A stretch of 64,000 bases of DNA from contig NZ_WWEN01000006.1 of NCBI RefSeq assembly GCF_009857745.1, forward strand, positions 153,015 through 217,014, in the 5' to 3' direction. The notes beneath the pieces are model-generated. The model ran no database searches. It was not told the origin of the DNA and was given only the letters and a program-made list of their open reading frames with translations. This document shows, piece by piece, positions 8,295-16,506 of this stretch. Each line of letters begins with the position of its first letter. Within the stretch, counting starts at the first letter, position 1. Both the position numbers and the translations under genes were made by a program. Source of the stretch: Thalassovita mangrovi (GTDB taxonomy: Bacteria > Pseudomonadota > Alphaproteobacteria > Rhodobacterales > Rhodobacteraceae).

Positions 8295-9310
8295 ACACCG
8301 CCGTTTCCTTCAACAACGTTTCCATCGTTTTCGGCGATCACCCCGACAAGGCGCTGCCGCTGATGGACAAGGGCCAAAGCCGCGCCGAGATCCAGGAAAA
8401 GACCGGCCAGATCCTGGGCGTGCACGACTGTTCGGTCGAGGTCGAAGCGGGCGAAATCCTGGTGCTGATGGGCCTGTCGGGATCGGGCAAATCCACCCTG
8501 CTGCGCGCGGTCAACGGGCTGAACCCGGTGGCGCGCGGCCATGTCGAGGTGGCGACCGGCGACACGATGGCCGATGTCACCCATGCCGACGCCAAGACCC
8601 TGCGCAGTATCCGGCAAAAATCCGTCGCCATGGTGTTTCAGCAATTCGGGTTGCTGCCTTGGCGCAGCGTGCGCGAAAATGTCTGGCTGGGGCTGGAACT
8701 GGCGGGCGTGCCCAAGGCGAAGCGGTCTGCCAAGACCGATGAGCAGCTGGCGCTGGTCGGCCTGTCGGACTGGGCCGACCGCAAGGTATCGGACCTGTCG
8801 GGCGGCATGCAGCAGCGCGTCGGCCTGGCCCGCGCCTTTGCCACCGACGCGCCGATCCTGCTGATGGATGAACCCTTTTCGGCGCTCGACCCGCTGATCC
8901 GCACCCGGCTGCAGGACGAATTGCTGGACCTGCAGGCGAAACTGAACCGCACCATCATCTTCGTCAGCCATGACCTGGACGAGGCGTTCAAGATCGGCAA
9001 CCGCATCGCCATCATGGAAGGCGGCCGGATCGTGCAATGCGGCACGCCGCAAGAAATCTTCACCGCGCCCGCCACCGATTACGTCGCCGATTTCGTGGCG
9101 CATATGAACCCGCTCGGCGTGCTGTGTGCCCGCGACGTGATGGAACCGGCCAGCGGCGCCCATGCGATGCATGTCGCCCCCGATGCCAGCATCCGCGAGG
9201 TGATGGATCAGGTCCGCAACGGACCCGTCGGCGTGCGCGAACACGGTCAGCTTATCGGCCAGATCACCGCCGAACAGGTGCTGGAAAAGCTGCTCGATCC
9301 GCGCGGCTGA
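8291..9310 (+). CDS. choV: Choline ABC transporter ATP-binding protein
   Basis: A 339-residue ATPase of the ProV/OpuAA class. Walker A is GLSGSGKST, the Q-loop region is VFQQFGLLPWRSV, the ABC signature is LSGGMQQRV, Walker B is ILLMDEPFSALD, and the switch His follows in FVSHDLDEA. The roughly 60 C-terminal residues resemble a single CBS-like regulatory domain. The long N-terminal stretch before Walker A, containing DKGQSRAEIQEKTG, is typical of quaternary amine importers. It energises ChoW from the cytoplasm. Confidence 0.92.
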   Translation: MNTAVSFNNVSIVFGDHPDKALPLMDKGQSRAEIQEKTGQILGVHDCSVEVEAGEILVLMGLSGSGKSTLLRAVNGLNPVARGHVEVATGDTMADVTHADAKTLRSIRQKSVAMVFQQFGLLPWRSVRENVWLGLELAGVPKAKRSAKTDEQLALVGLSDWADRKVSDLSGGMQQRVGLARAFATDAPILLMDEPFSALDPLIRTRLQDELLDLQAKLNRTIIFVSHDLDEAFKIGNRIAIMEGGRIVQCGTPQEIFTAPATDYVADFVAHMNPLGVLCARDVMEPASGAHAMHVAPDASIREVMDQVRNGPVGVREHGQLIGQITAEQVLEKLLDPRG

Positions 9311-9314
9311 GGCG

Positions 9315-10220
9315 TCAGACCTTGGTGGCCAGGGCGGGCGGCGTCACCATGCGCCGCTTCAGCACCGCTTCGCGCCAGGTGATGAAGCTGACCGATCCCA
9401 CGATCACCAACCCGCCGACGATCACCCAGAAATCCACCCCTTCGCCGAACACGAAATAGCCCAGCAACACGGCCCAAAGCAGTTGCAGGAACGACACCGG
9501 CTGGGTCACCGTCACCGGCGCGGCGGCGAAGGCCAGCGTCATGGTGTAATGCCCCGCCGTGGCCGCGCAAGCGACGCAGAACAGGATGAACAGCGCCTCG
9601 GCGTCCGGCGTCACCCAGTTCGCGATCGCCATCGGCGCCAGCCCGATCGACACGAAGATCGACAGCATCGCCACCACGACGGCGGCATTGACCTCGGTCG
9701 CCAGCACCTTTGCCAGCAGGTAGGACGCGCCGAAGACCAGCGCGGTGATCAGCATCGCCATATGCCCCGGTCCGATTTCGCGGAACCCCGGCCGCAGGAT
9801 GATCAGCGCCCCGACCAGCGCCAGGACCACCGCCAGGATGCGCCGCGCCGCCAGCTTTTCGCCCAGGAAAAATGCAGCACCCAGCGTGACATAGATCGGC
9901 GACATGAAATTCATCGCGGTGACGTCGGCGATCGGGATGCGCGCCATGGCGTAGAACCACAGCGCCACGCCGAAGGAATGCGCCAACCCGCGCGCCGCGA
10001 ACAGCCCCCATTGCCGCCGGGTCAGCCCCGAGCGCAGCAGCGGCCGCAGCATCGGGATGACGAAGATCACCCCCATGGCATAGCGCAGGAAAGCCGCCTC
10101 GGACGCCGGCACGCGCGGCCCCAGCAGCTTGACCAGCGCGGTCACGCCGACGAACAGCAGCCCGGTCACCAGCATCCAGAAGACACCAACCACCGGTCGA
10201 GAGGTTGTTTCGGTACTCAT
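9315..10220 (-). CDS. DMT superfamily transporter (two EamA domains)
   Basis: A 301-residue protein with about ten membrane helices in two EamA repeats. The first repeat contains ALVKLLGPRVPASEAAFLRY and FMSPIYVTLGAAFFLGEKL; the second contains PVSFLQLLWAVLLGYFVFGE. The substrate of this exporter class is not predictable. The start was placed at MSTETTSRP (10220) because the upstream in-frame segment is basic and poorly conserved-looking. It converges on choV with only 4 bp between the stop codons. Confidence 0.82.
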   Translation of the reverse strand: MSTETTSRPVVGVFWMLVTGLLFVGVTALVKLLGPRVPASEAAFLRYAMGVIFVIPMLRPLLRSGLTRRQWGLFAARGLAHSFGVALWFYAMARIPIADVTAMNFMSPIYVTLGAAFFLGEKLAARRILAVVLALVGALIILRPGFREIGPGHMAMLITALVFGASYLLAKVLATEVNAAVVVAMLSIFVSIGLAPMAIANWVTPDAEALFILFCVACAATAGHYTMTLAFAAAPVTVTQPVSFLQLLWAVLLGYFVFGEGVDFWVIVGGLVIVGSVSFITWREAVLKRRMVTPPALATKV

Positions 10221-10268
10221 GCGCCGCATGAATTCACGAACCGCGCCAATGCGCAAGCCGCGAACCGG

Positions 10269-10862
10269 TCAGATTAGCAAAGACGCTGCGACGGCCCACA
10301 TGATCAGCCCCACCACTGCCTCGAAAACCTGCCAGGCGCGCGGTCTGGCGAAGACCGGCGCCAGCATCCGCGCGCCGAACCCGAGGGTCATGAAGAAGGT
10401 CAGGCTGGCCGCGCTGCCGCCCAGGGCGAAGCCCAGCCGGTCGTTATATTGCGACGACACCGATCCCATCAGCACCAGCGTGTCGAGATAGACATGCGGG
10501 TTGGCCCAGGTGAACAGCAGGCAGGTGACCACGGCGGCCCAGAGCGACGGCGCCGCCGCGCCGCCGCTGCGCAAGGCATCCCCGCCGCGCCAGGCGGCGA
10601 TGAAGGCTTTGAGGCCGTAGGCGAACAGGAACGCCGCCCCGCCCCACCGCATCAACGGTTCGAACCAGGGCAAAGCGCGGGCCAGCCCGCCGAAGCCCGC
10701 GACGCCCGCCGAGATCAGCACCGCATCGCTGAGCGCGCAGATCGCCACGATGGGCAGCACGTGCTTGCGCAGCAGCCCTTGCCGCAGAACGAAAGCGTTC
10801 TGCGCCCCGATCGCCACGATCAGCGAAAGACCAAGCCCGTATCCGGCAATCCAAGCGTCCAT
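10269..10862 (-). CDS. argO: LysE/ArgO-type basic amino acid exporter
   Basis: A 197-residue six-helix exporter. The N-terminal motif VAIGAQNAFVLRQGLLRKH is diagnostic for the LysE/ArgO branch, and TCLLFTWANPHVYLDTLVLMGS is the second family motif. It exports arginine or lysine when intracellular levels are high. It is divergent from an ArgP/LysG-type regulator at 10951 across an AT-rich 88-bp gap, the standard regulator-exporter arrangement. Confidence 0.88.
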   Translation of the reverse strand: MDAWIAGYGLGLSLIVAIGAQNAFVLRQGLLRKHVLPIVAICALSDAVLISAGVAGFGGLARALPWFEPLMRWGGAAFLFAYGLKAFIAAWRGGDALRSGGAAAPSLWAAVVTCLLFTWANPHVYLDTLVLMGSVSSQYNDRLGFALGGSAASLTFFMTLGFGARMLAPVFARPRAWQVFEAVVGLIMWAVAASLLI

Positions 10863-10950
10863 TGCAGCCTCATTTCTTACACCGGCTTTGACTAGCGCCC
10901 GGGGGTTCGTTATTCAAATTAAAGTAATTTACTCTTCATAAGCATTTCTA

Positions 10951-11829
10951 ATGTTCGACTACGATCAGCTGGAAACCCTTGCGGCGGTGCTGCGCACCGG
11001 CAGTTTCGACGCGGCGGCGGCCGAACTGCACGTGACCCAATCCGCCGTGTCGCAACGCATTCGCCAGCTGGAAGAACGGATCGGATCGCCCCTTGTTCTG
11101 CGCGGCCATCCCTGCACCGGGACCGAGGCCGGGCTGCGGCTGGCCCGCCATGCCGAAGAGGTCGCGCTGCTGGAAAGCCAAGTGAGCGACGCCCTGCCCC
11201 GCCCCTCGGCCCGATTGCGCATCGCGGTGAATGCCGACAGCCTGGCGACCTGGGTGTTGCCGGCGCTGGCCGAACACCCGTCGCATTACTTCGATCTGGT
11301 GGTGGACGATCAGGATCATTCCGCCGATTGGCTGAAACGCGGCGAAGTCAGCGCCGCGGTGACCTCGGTCGCGCGGCCGCCGAAAGGATGCGACAGCGTG
11401 AAGCTCGGAAACTTCCGCTATATCGCCACGGCGAGCCCGGATTTTATATCCAGATATTTATCCACAGGTGTCACGGCGGCAAATCTGCTGCAAGCGCCTA
11501 TGCTAGTTTTCAACATGAAGGATGACTTGCAATACACTTGGATTAAAGAGTATTTTCAAGTTATCCACAGGCCGAAATCACATCTCATTCCATCCACACA
11601 GGGCTTCGTCGACGCGGCCTTGCTTGGCATGGGCTGGGGATTAAATCCCGAAGCCCTGGTGCGCGATCACCTGCGGTCCGGCGCCCTGGTGCCGCTGATT
11701 CCGGATGCCGAATACGATATTCCGCTGTTTTGGCAGTCCAGCCGGCTGATGTCCCGTGCCCTGGCCCCGCTGGAACGGTCGATCCGGCGCGTGGCGCAGC
11801 AGGAGCTCATCCAAGATCAGTCAAACTAA
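10951..11829 (+). CDS. argP: LysR-type regulator of the exporter (ArgP/LysG)
   Basis: A 292-residue LysR regulator. The N-terminal winged HTH reads FDAAAAELHVTQSAVSQRIRQLEERIGSPL, as in ArgP (IciA) and LysG, and the C-terminal effector domain has GFVDAALLGMGWGLNPE. It is expected to activate argO with Lys or Arg as effector. The middle of the gene (about 11440-11620) is clearly more AT-rich than its neighbours and contains two perfect DnaA boxes in the coding sequence. Codon choice there appears constrained by those sites or by an unusual history. Confidence 0.87.
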   Translation: MFDYDQLETLAAVLRTGSFDAAAAELHVTQSAVSQRIRQLEERIGSPLVLRGHPCTGTEAGLRLARHAEEVALLESQVSDALPRPSARLRIAVNADSLATWVLPALAEHPSHYFDLVVDDQDHSADWLKRGEVSAAVTSVARPPKGCDSVKLGNFRYIATASPDFISRYLSTGVTAANLLQAPMLVFNMKDDLQYTWIKEYFQVIHRPKSHLIPSTQGFVDAALLGMGWGLNPEALVRDHLRSGALVPLIPDAEYDIPLFWQSSRLMSRALAPLERSIRRVAQQELIQDQSN

Positions 11830-11901
11830 ACGCTTGATTCAAATTGGGATAATCAGACTTTCCACAAAGTTATCCACAGGCCTGATTGAAGGTTATCCAC
11901 A
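11458..11901 (+). promoter_or_regulatory. Cluster of four perfect DnaA boxes
   Basis: The consensus box TTATCCACA occurs at 11458-11466, 11561-11569, 11870-11878 and 11893-11901, all in the same orientation. Three of the four read TTATCCACAGG. Looser variants (TTTCCACA, TTTTCCACC) occur at about 11859, 11932 and 12002. Two boxes lie inside argP and two in the gap after it. This density is far above chance in GC-rich DNA. It may be a replication origin, a DnaA-titration site or a DnaA-regulated region. Confidence 0.75.
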
Positions 11902-12186
11902 GGCCAGCCACAGGAATCTATTTCCCCAGGTTTTTCCACCGGGCCTTTCCGGGCCTGTCACAGCCGCCCTCCTCCCTGGGGATGACGGTGGGGATTATCG
12001 CTGTTTTCCACCTTTACTCCCGGCAACGGCATCTTAGCCGCCCTTCACCTGCCAAAACCGCAAACAAGGCCGAAATATCGCAATAAGACAAACTTTAGAA
12101 ATTATAATCCACTCTTTCGAGACAAATACATCAAAATGAGACAATGATTTCCACGACGAAATTCGACTTCTCGGCGCCCAAAACGC
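11830..12186. other. Intergenic region with AT-rich stretch, possible duplex unwinding element
   Basis: About 360 bp without a convincing gene. Its first part holds two DnaA boxes. The part from about 12070 to 12150 is strongly AT-rich (for example ACTTTAGAAATTATAATCC), in contrast to the GC-rich flanks. Together with the boxes this resembles the box-plus-DUE layout of bacterial origins, but no partition or initiator gene is adjacent. Confidence 0.5.
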
Positions 12187-12210
12187 AAAACGGCGCCCCG
12201 GGGGGCGCCG
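12187..12210 (-). terminator. Terminator of yebC
   Basis: The self-complementary CGGCGCCCCGGGGGGCGCCG at 12191-12210 forms a strong hairpin. On the minus strand it is followed by the Ts complementary to the A run at 12187-12190. It lies 21 bases beyond the yebC stop. Confidence 0.75.
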
Positions 12211-12231
12211 AATTCGCTCTGAGAACCGCTT

Positions 12232-12972
12232 TTACAGCTGTTCCATCACCTCGTCGGAGGCTTCGAAATTGGTGGTGACCCGCTGAACGTCGTCGTCGTC
12301 TTCCAGCGCATCGACCAGCTTCATCAGCTTCTGCATGCCTTCCAGGTCCAGCTCGGTGGTGGTGGTGGGTTTCCACACCAGCTTGGTCGATTCCGACTCG
12401 CCCAGCTCGCCTTCCAGCGCGTTCGACACTTCGCTCAGGTCGGTATCGGCGCAATAGATGATATGGCCGTCTTCCGAGCTTTCCACGTCCTCGGCACCCG
12501 CTTCGATCGCCGCCATCATGACGGTGTCGGCATCGCCCACTTCCGCCGGGTAGGACACTTCGCCCTTGCGTTCGAACATGAAGCCGACCGAGCCGGTTTC
12601 GCCCAGGTTGCCGCCGTTCTTGGTGAAGGTGGACCGCACGTTCGATGCGGTGCGGTTGCGGTTGTCGGTCATCGCCTCGACGATCACCGCCACGCCGTTG
12701 GGGCCATAGCCCTCGTAGCGGATTTCTTCGTATTCGTCGCCCTCGCCCGCCTGCGATTTCTTGATCGCGCGGTCGATCACGTCCTTGGGCACCGAATTCG
12801 ACTTGGCTTCCTTCACCGCAAGGCGCAGGCGCGGGTTCTTTTCGGGGTCCGGATCGCCCATCTTCGCGGCGACGGTGATTTCCTTCGACAGTTTAGAAAA
12901 CAGCTTCGAGCGCAGGGCGTCCTGGCGCCCTTTGCGGTGCTGAATATTCGCCCATTTTGAATGGCCGGCCAT
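12232..12972 (-). CDS. yebC: YebC/PmpR family protein (TACO1 homologue)
   Basis: A 246-residue protein of normal family length. It begins [18 protein letters not shown], the hallmark of YebC, continues with [20 protein letters not shown], and has [23 protein letters not shown] in the middle. Family members were named as transcriptional regulators; more recent work links them to relief of ribosome stalling at proline-rich stretches. It is a cytosolic single-gene unit with its own terminator. Confidence 0.95.
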   Translation of the reverse strand: MAGHSKWANIQHRKGRQDALRSKLFSKLSKEITVAAKMGDPDPEKNPRLRLAVKEAKSNSVPKDVIDRAIKKSQAGEGDEYEEIRYEGYGPNGVAVIVEAMTDNRNRTASNVRSTFTKNGGNLGETGSVGFMFERKGEVSYPAEVGDADTVMMAAIEAGAEDVESSEDGHIIYCADTDLSEVSNALEGELGESESTKLVWKPTTTTELDLEGMQKLMKLVDALEDDDDVQRVTTNFEASDEVMEQL

Positions 12973-13062
12973 GATGCCTCCGATCGATTTCGCTTGGTTT
13001 GCGATGTTCTATATTGCACCGGGGCGGTGGGCTGCAAGCCTCCGGCCCCGGAAATGAAGGGC

Positions 13063-14841
13063 TCAGAGCGGCCAAATCACCGGGATCAGCGCCGAAGCGA
13101 GGATTCCCATGCTCAGGTTCAGCGGGATGCCAACCCGCAGGAAGTCGGTGAACTTGTACCCGCCCGGCCCGTAGACCAGCATGTTGGTCTGATACCCGAT
13201 CGGCGTGGCGAAGCTGCACGAGGCCGCCACCATCACCGCCACCACCAGCGGCCGCGCGTCGATCCCCATCGCACCGGCCAGCCCTATGGCGATCGGCGTC
13301 ACCACCACCGCGACGGCGTTGTTCGACACCATCTCGGTCAGCACCGAGGTCAGCAGGTAGATCCCCCAGACGATCAGGAAGGGCGGCAGGCCCTGCAGCC
13401 ACGGCGCCACCGCGTCCACAATCAGCGCCACCGCCCCGGTATGATCCAGCGCCGCGCCGATCGCCAGCATGGCAAAGATCAGCGCCAGCAAGCGGCCCTC
13501 GACGAAGGAAAAGGCTTCCTCGGAATCGATGCAGCGGGTGACCAGAACGATGCCCACGGCGATCACCGCCAGGTACAGGATCGGCGCCACGCCAAGCCCG
13601 GCCAGCACCACCACCGACAGCAGCGAAATCACCGCCAGCGGCGCGTGGCCGCGGCGGAAGGCGCGGACCGACGGGTGGCTGACATCGACCATGTCCATGT
13701 CGCGCGCCAGCTTCTGGATATCCTCGGGCGCGCCTTCCAGCAGCAGGGTATCGCCGACCCGCACCACCAATTCGTCCAGCTGCCGGCCGATATTCTGGTT
13801 CCGCCGGTGCACCGCCAGCGGGTAAACGCCGTAACGGCGGCGCAGGCGCATCGATCCCAGCGACCGGCCCACCATCTTGCAATCGGGGGTGATCAGCACC
13901 TCGACGGTGGAGGTTTCCACCGCGCCGACCTGGTCCAGCCGCTTCAGGCTCTTGTTACGCTGCAGGCTCAGCAATTCGGTCATCTGGGTGCGCAGAACCA
14001 CCCGGTCGCCGACCTGCAGCCTGACATCCTTGAGATTGTGCCGCAGCGAGGTGTCGCCGCGGATCACGTCGATCAGCCGCACGCCTTCGCGCTTGAACAG
14101 CTGCACGTCGAGGACGTCGCGCCCGATCAGGTTGGATTCGGGCGGGATCACCGCCTCGGTGAAGAATTTCATCTTCGAGCGGTCCGACAGCATCGACGCC
14201 ATCGAGGTCCGTTCCGGCAGCAAGCGGCGCCCGAAGATCAGCAGATAGATCATGCCCCAAGCCACCAGAACGACGGCCAGCGGGGTCACCTCGAAGATGG
14301 AGAACCCTTCCAGCCCCTTGGCCCGCGCCACCCCGTCGACCAGCAGGTTGGTCGAGGTCCCCACCAGCGTCAGGGTGCCGCCGATGATCGCGGCATAGCT
14401 GAGCGGAATCAGCAGCTTGGACGACGCCACCCCGATGGTGCGCGACAGTTGGACGAAGACCGGGATCATCACCACCACCACCGGGGTGTTGTTCATGATC
14501 GCCGAGGCCAGCACCACGACGGCCAGCATCATCGCCAGCGCCAGCTTCGGGCTCTTGCGGGCCTGCCGGTCGGCGGCGGCGGTAAAGGCGTCCAGCGCGC
14601 CGGTCCTGACCAGCGCCCCCATCACGATGAACATCGCCGCGATGGTCCAGGGCGCCGGGTTCGACAACACCCCAAGCGCCGCCTCATAGGGCAGCAGCCC
14701 CAGGGCCAGCAGCACCGCGACACCGGTAATGGCCACCACCTCTGTGGGCAGCACTTCCTTGACGAAAAGGACGAACATCCCCAGCACCACGCACAGGGTC
14801 AAAACGGCCTGCGCGGTCTGGGACAAATCAATCAGCAGCAT
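13063..14841 (-). CDS. SLC13/DASS-type anion permease with two RCK_C domains
   Basis: A 592-residue integral membrane protein. Two clusters of hydrophobic helices (residues about 1-200 and 380-592) flank a cytosolic part with two TrkA-C (RCK_C) domains, visible around SNLIGRDVLDVQLFKREGVRLIDV and KMVGRSLGSMRLRRRYGV. SLC13 signatures occur in both halves: NNTPVVVVMIPVF and SNNAVAVVVTPIAIGLA. The family imports sulfate, dicarboxylates or related anions with sodium. The substrate is not determinable, and it stands alone. Confidence 0.85.
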   Translation of the reverse strand: MLLIDLSQTAQAVLTLCVVLGMFVLFVKEVLPTEVVAITGVAVLLALGLLPYEAALGVLSNPAPWTIAAMFIVMGALVRTGALDAFTAAADRQARKSPKLALAMMLAVVVLASAIMNNTPVVVVMIPVFVQLSRTIGVASSKLLIPLSYAAIIGGTLTLVGTSTNLLVDGVARAKGLEGFSIFEVTPLAVVLVAWGMIYLLIFGRRLLPERTSMASMLSDRSKMKFFTEAVIPPESNLIGRDVLDVQLFKREGVRLIDVIRGDTSLRHNLKDVRLQVGDRVVLRTQMTELLSLQRNKSLKRLDQVGAVETSTVEVLITPDCKMVGRSLGSMRLRRRYGVYPLAVHRRNQNIGRQLDELVVRVGDTLLLEGAPEDIQKLARDMDMVDVSHPSVRAFRRGHAPLAVISLLSVVVLAGLGVAPILYLAVIAVGIVLVTRCIDSEEAFSFVEGRLLALIFAMLAIGAALDHTGAVALIVDAVAPWLQGLPPFLIVWGIYLLTSVLTEMVSNNAVAVVVTPIAIGLAGAMGIDARPLVVAVMVAASCSFATPIGYQTNMLVYGPGGYKFTDFLRVGIPLNLSMGILASALIPVIWPL

Positions 14842-14965
14842 TCACATCCGCTCGCATGGTGACAATCCGGCACAGTTTCGCGCAGCGGCGGGGGCGCAAC
14901 AAGCGCTTTGTCGCCACGAGCGGCAAACTGGCGCTTTTTGCGTCACTTCAAAGCCATAGCGGGCG

Positions 14966-15778
14966 TCAGAGACCGGCCTGCTGCAGCCGGCCGCCCTGAC
15001 GGATCATGCGGATATCGATGGCCTTGCCGGTGCGGTCGTCGGTTTCCACGAAGACGCCCGACAGGGTCGCCTCGCCCAGGGCGGGGGTGAAGCGCGTCTT
15101 CGACATGCCGGTGACGAAACGGCGCATCGGTTCGGCCTTTTCCATGCCGATGACGCTGTCGTAATCGCCGCACATGCCGGCATCGGACAGGTAACCGGTG
15201 CCGCCGGGCAGCACCTGCGCATCGGCGGTCGGCACGTGGGTATGGGTACCCACCACCAGGCTGGCGCGGCCGTCGCAGAAATGCCCCATGCCCACCTTTT
15301 CACTGGTCGCCTCGCAATGCATGTCGACGATCGCCGCCTGCACCGCGCCGCCCAGCACATGCTGGCGCAACGGCGCGTCGATGGCGGAAAACGGATCGTC
15401 GAAGGCGCGTTTCATGAACACGTTGCCCAGAACCTGCGCCACAAGGACCTTGCGGCCGCGATGATCGGTGAACACCCGGTAGCCGCGCCCCGGCGCGCCC
15501 TTGGCGAAATTGATCGGGCGGATGATGCGCGGCTCGGAATCGATGAATTGCAGCATGTCCTTCTGATCGAAGGCATGATCGCCCAGGGTGATGCAATCGG
15601 CCCCGGCATCCAGCAACACCTTGGCATGCCCCCCCGACAGCCCCATGCCGCCGGTGGAATTTTCGCCGTTCACCACGACGAAATCCAGCCGCCACTCGGC
15701 GCGCAGCCGCGCCAGGTTTTCGCTCACCGCGCGCCGGCCCGCGCGCCCTACAACATCGCCAAGAAATAGAAGTCTCAT
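14966..15778 (-). CDS. YmdB-type metallophosphoesterase (TIGR00282 family)
   Basis: A 270-residue phosphoesterase. Metal-binding motifs are MRLLFLGDVVGRAGRR at the N-terminus, VVNGENSTGGMGLS, GDHAFDQKDM, DMHCEATSEKVGMG and VVGTHTHVPTADAQ. The best studied relative, Bacillus YmdB, hydrolyses 2',3'- and 3',5'-cyclic nucleotides. The protein is cytosolic. No neighbour clarifies its role: the next gene in the same direction (5-formyl-THF cyclo-ligase) is 170 bp upstream, beyond a repeat. Confidence 0.88.
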   Translation of the reverse strand: MRLLFLGDVVGRAGRRAVSENLARLRAEWRLDFVVVNGENSTGGMGLSGGHAKVLLDAGADCITLGDHAFDQKDMLQFIDSEPRIIRPINFAKGAPGRGYRVFTDHRGRKVLVAQVLGNVFMKRAFDDPFSAIDAPLRQHVLGGAVQAAIVDMHCEATSEKVGMGHFCDGRASLVVGTHTHVPTADAQVLPGGTGYLSDAGMCGDYDSVIGMEKAEPMRRFVTGMSKTRFTPALGEATLSGVFVETDDRTGKAIDIRMIRQGGRLQQAGL

Positions 15779-15833
15779 GCCCCGTGCCTAGGCCGCCGCG
15801 CGCCCGGACGCAAGTCACAGTGTGCTTACCCGG

Positions 15834-15948
15834 TTTCTTCTTGGTTCAAATACTCCCGCCGGAGGCGGTCCCGGGCCTTCCGATTGCGTCACGGTCGGGA
15901 TTGGGGGCCAGCCCCCAAACCCCCGGGATATTTATGAACAGAAGAAGA
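15834..15948. repeat. Rhodobacterales-type intergenic repeat, inverted pair
   Basis: The segment starts TTTCTTCTTGGTTCAAATAC and ends GATATTTATGAACAGAAGAAG, so its ends are imperfect inverted complements around a C-rich, GC-rich centre. Related single copies occur at 34341-34370 and 35230-35260. It sits between the ymdB-like gene and the cyclo-ligase gene and may act in mRNA termination or stability. Confidence 0.6.
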
Positions 15949-16506
15949 TCAGAGGGGCAGGATGCCCTGTTCGGTCACGATCATGTCAAGCGGCTGGTCG
16001 GTGGGTTCCAGCGGCAGCTCGTCCGCTTCCTGCGCGGCATAGGCGAAACCGACGGCCAGCACCGGGCCGTGTGCGCGCAGGAGCTCCAGCGTGCGGTCAT
16101 AGAAACCGCCGCCATAGCCCAGGCGGCCGCCGCGGCGGTCGAAGGCGACCAGCGGCACGATGACGATTTCGGGGGTGAAATAATCCTCCACCGCCGGGAC
16201 TTGCGCGCCGAACGGGCCTTCGGTCATCGCGCAGCCCGGTTCCCAGCGGGAAAACTTCAGCGGCAGGCCCGCGCCCTGGATCACCGGCACGCCGACCGGG
16301 CCATGGGCGGCGGCTTCCTCCATCGCGGGCAGCGGGCTGATTTCGCTGCGGATCGGCATGTAGCCGGCCAGCGGCACGCCGCGGTAGCCAGCGAGGACTT
16401 CCGACAGGAAGGACGAGCGCCCCCTCAGCCCCGCCTCATGCGCGGCCTTGCGGCGGGCCAGCGCCGCCTTGCGCGCAGCTGCTTTGCGTTCCGCCAGGCC
16501 CGTCAC
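15949..16506 (-). CDS. 5-formyltetrahydrofolate cyclo-ligase
   Basis: A 185-residue enzyme that converts 5-formyl-THF to 5,10-methenyl-THF with ATP. The N-terminal basic helix contains ARKAALARRKAAHEAG, followed by LAGYMPIRSEISPLP. The signature VPLVAFDRRGGRLGYGGGFYDRTL is the nucleotide and substrate loop. The GTG start at 16506 overlaps the mgtE stop by 4 bases (GTGA), which decides the start and implies translational coupling with mgtE. The open frame extends further upstream but only as antisense-like sequence inside mgtE. Confidence 0.9.
   Translation of the reverse strand: MTGLAERKAAARKAALARRKAAHEAGLRGRSSFLSEVLAGYRGVPLAGYMPIRSEISPLPAMEEAAAHGPVGVPVIQGAGLPLKFSRWEPGCAMTEGPFGAQVPAVEDYFTPEIVIVPLVAFDRRGGRLGYGGGFYDRTLELLRAHGPVLAVGFAYAAQEADELPLEPTDQPLDMIVTEQGILPL

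Noticed and set aside
12961-14862. A 633-codon open frame opposite the SLC13 permease gene
   Set aside because: His/Gln/Arg-rich antisense product with no domain; the minus-strand permease explains the sequence.
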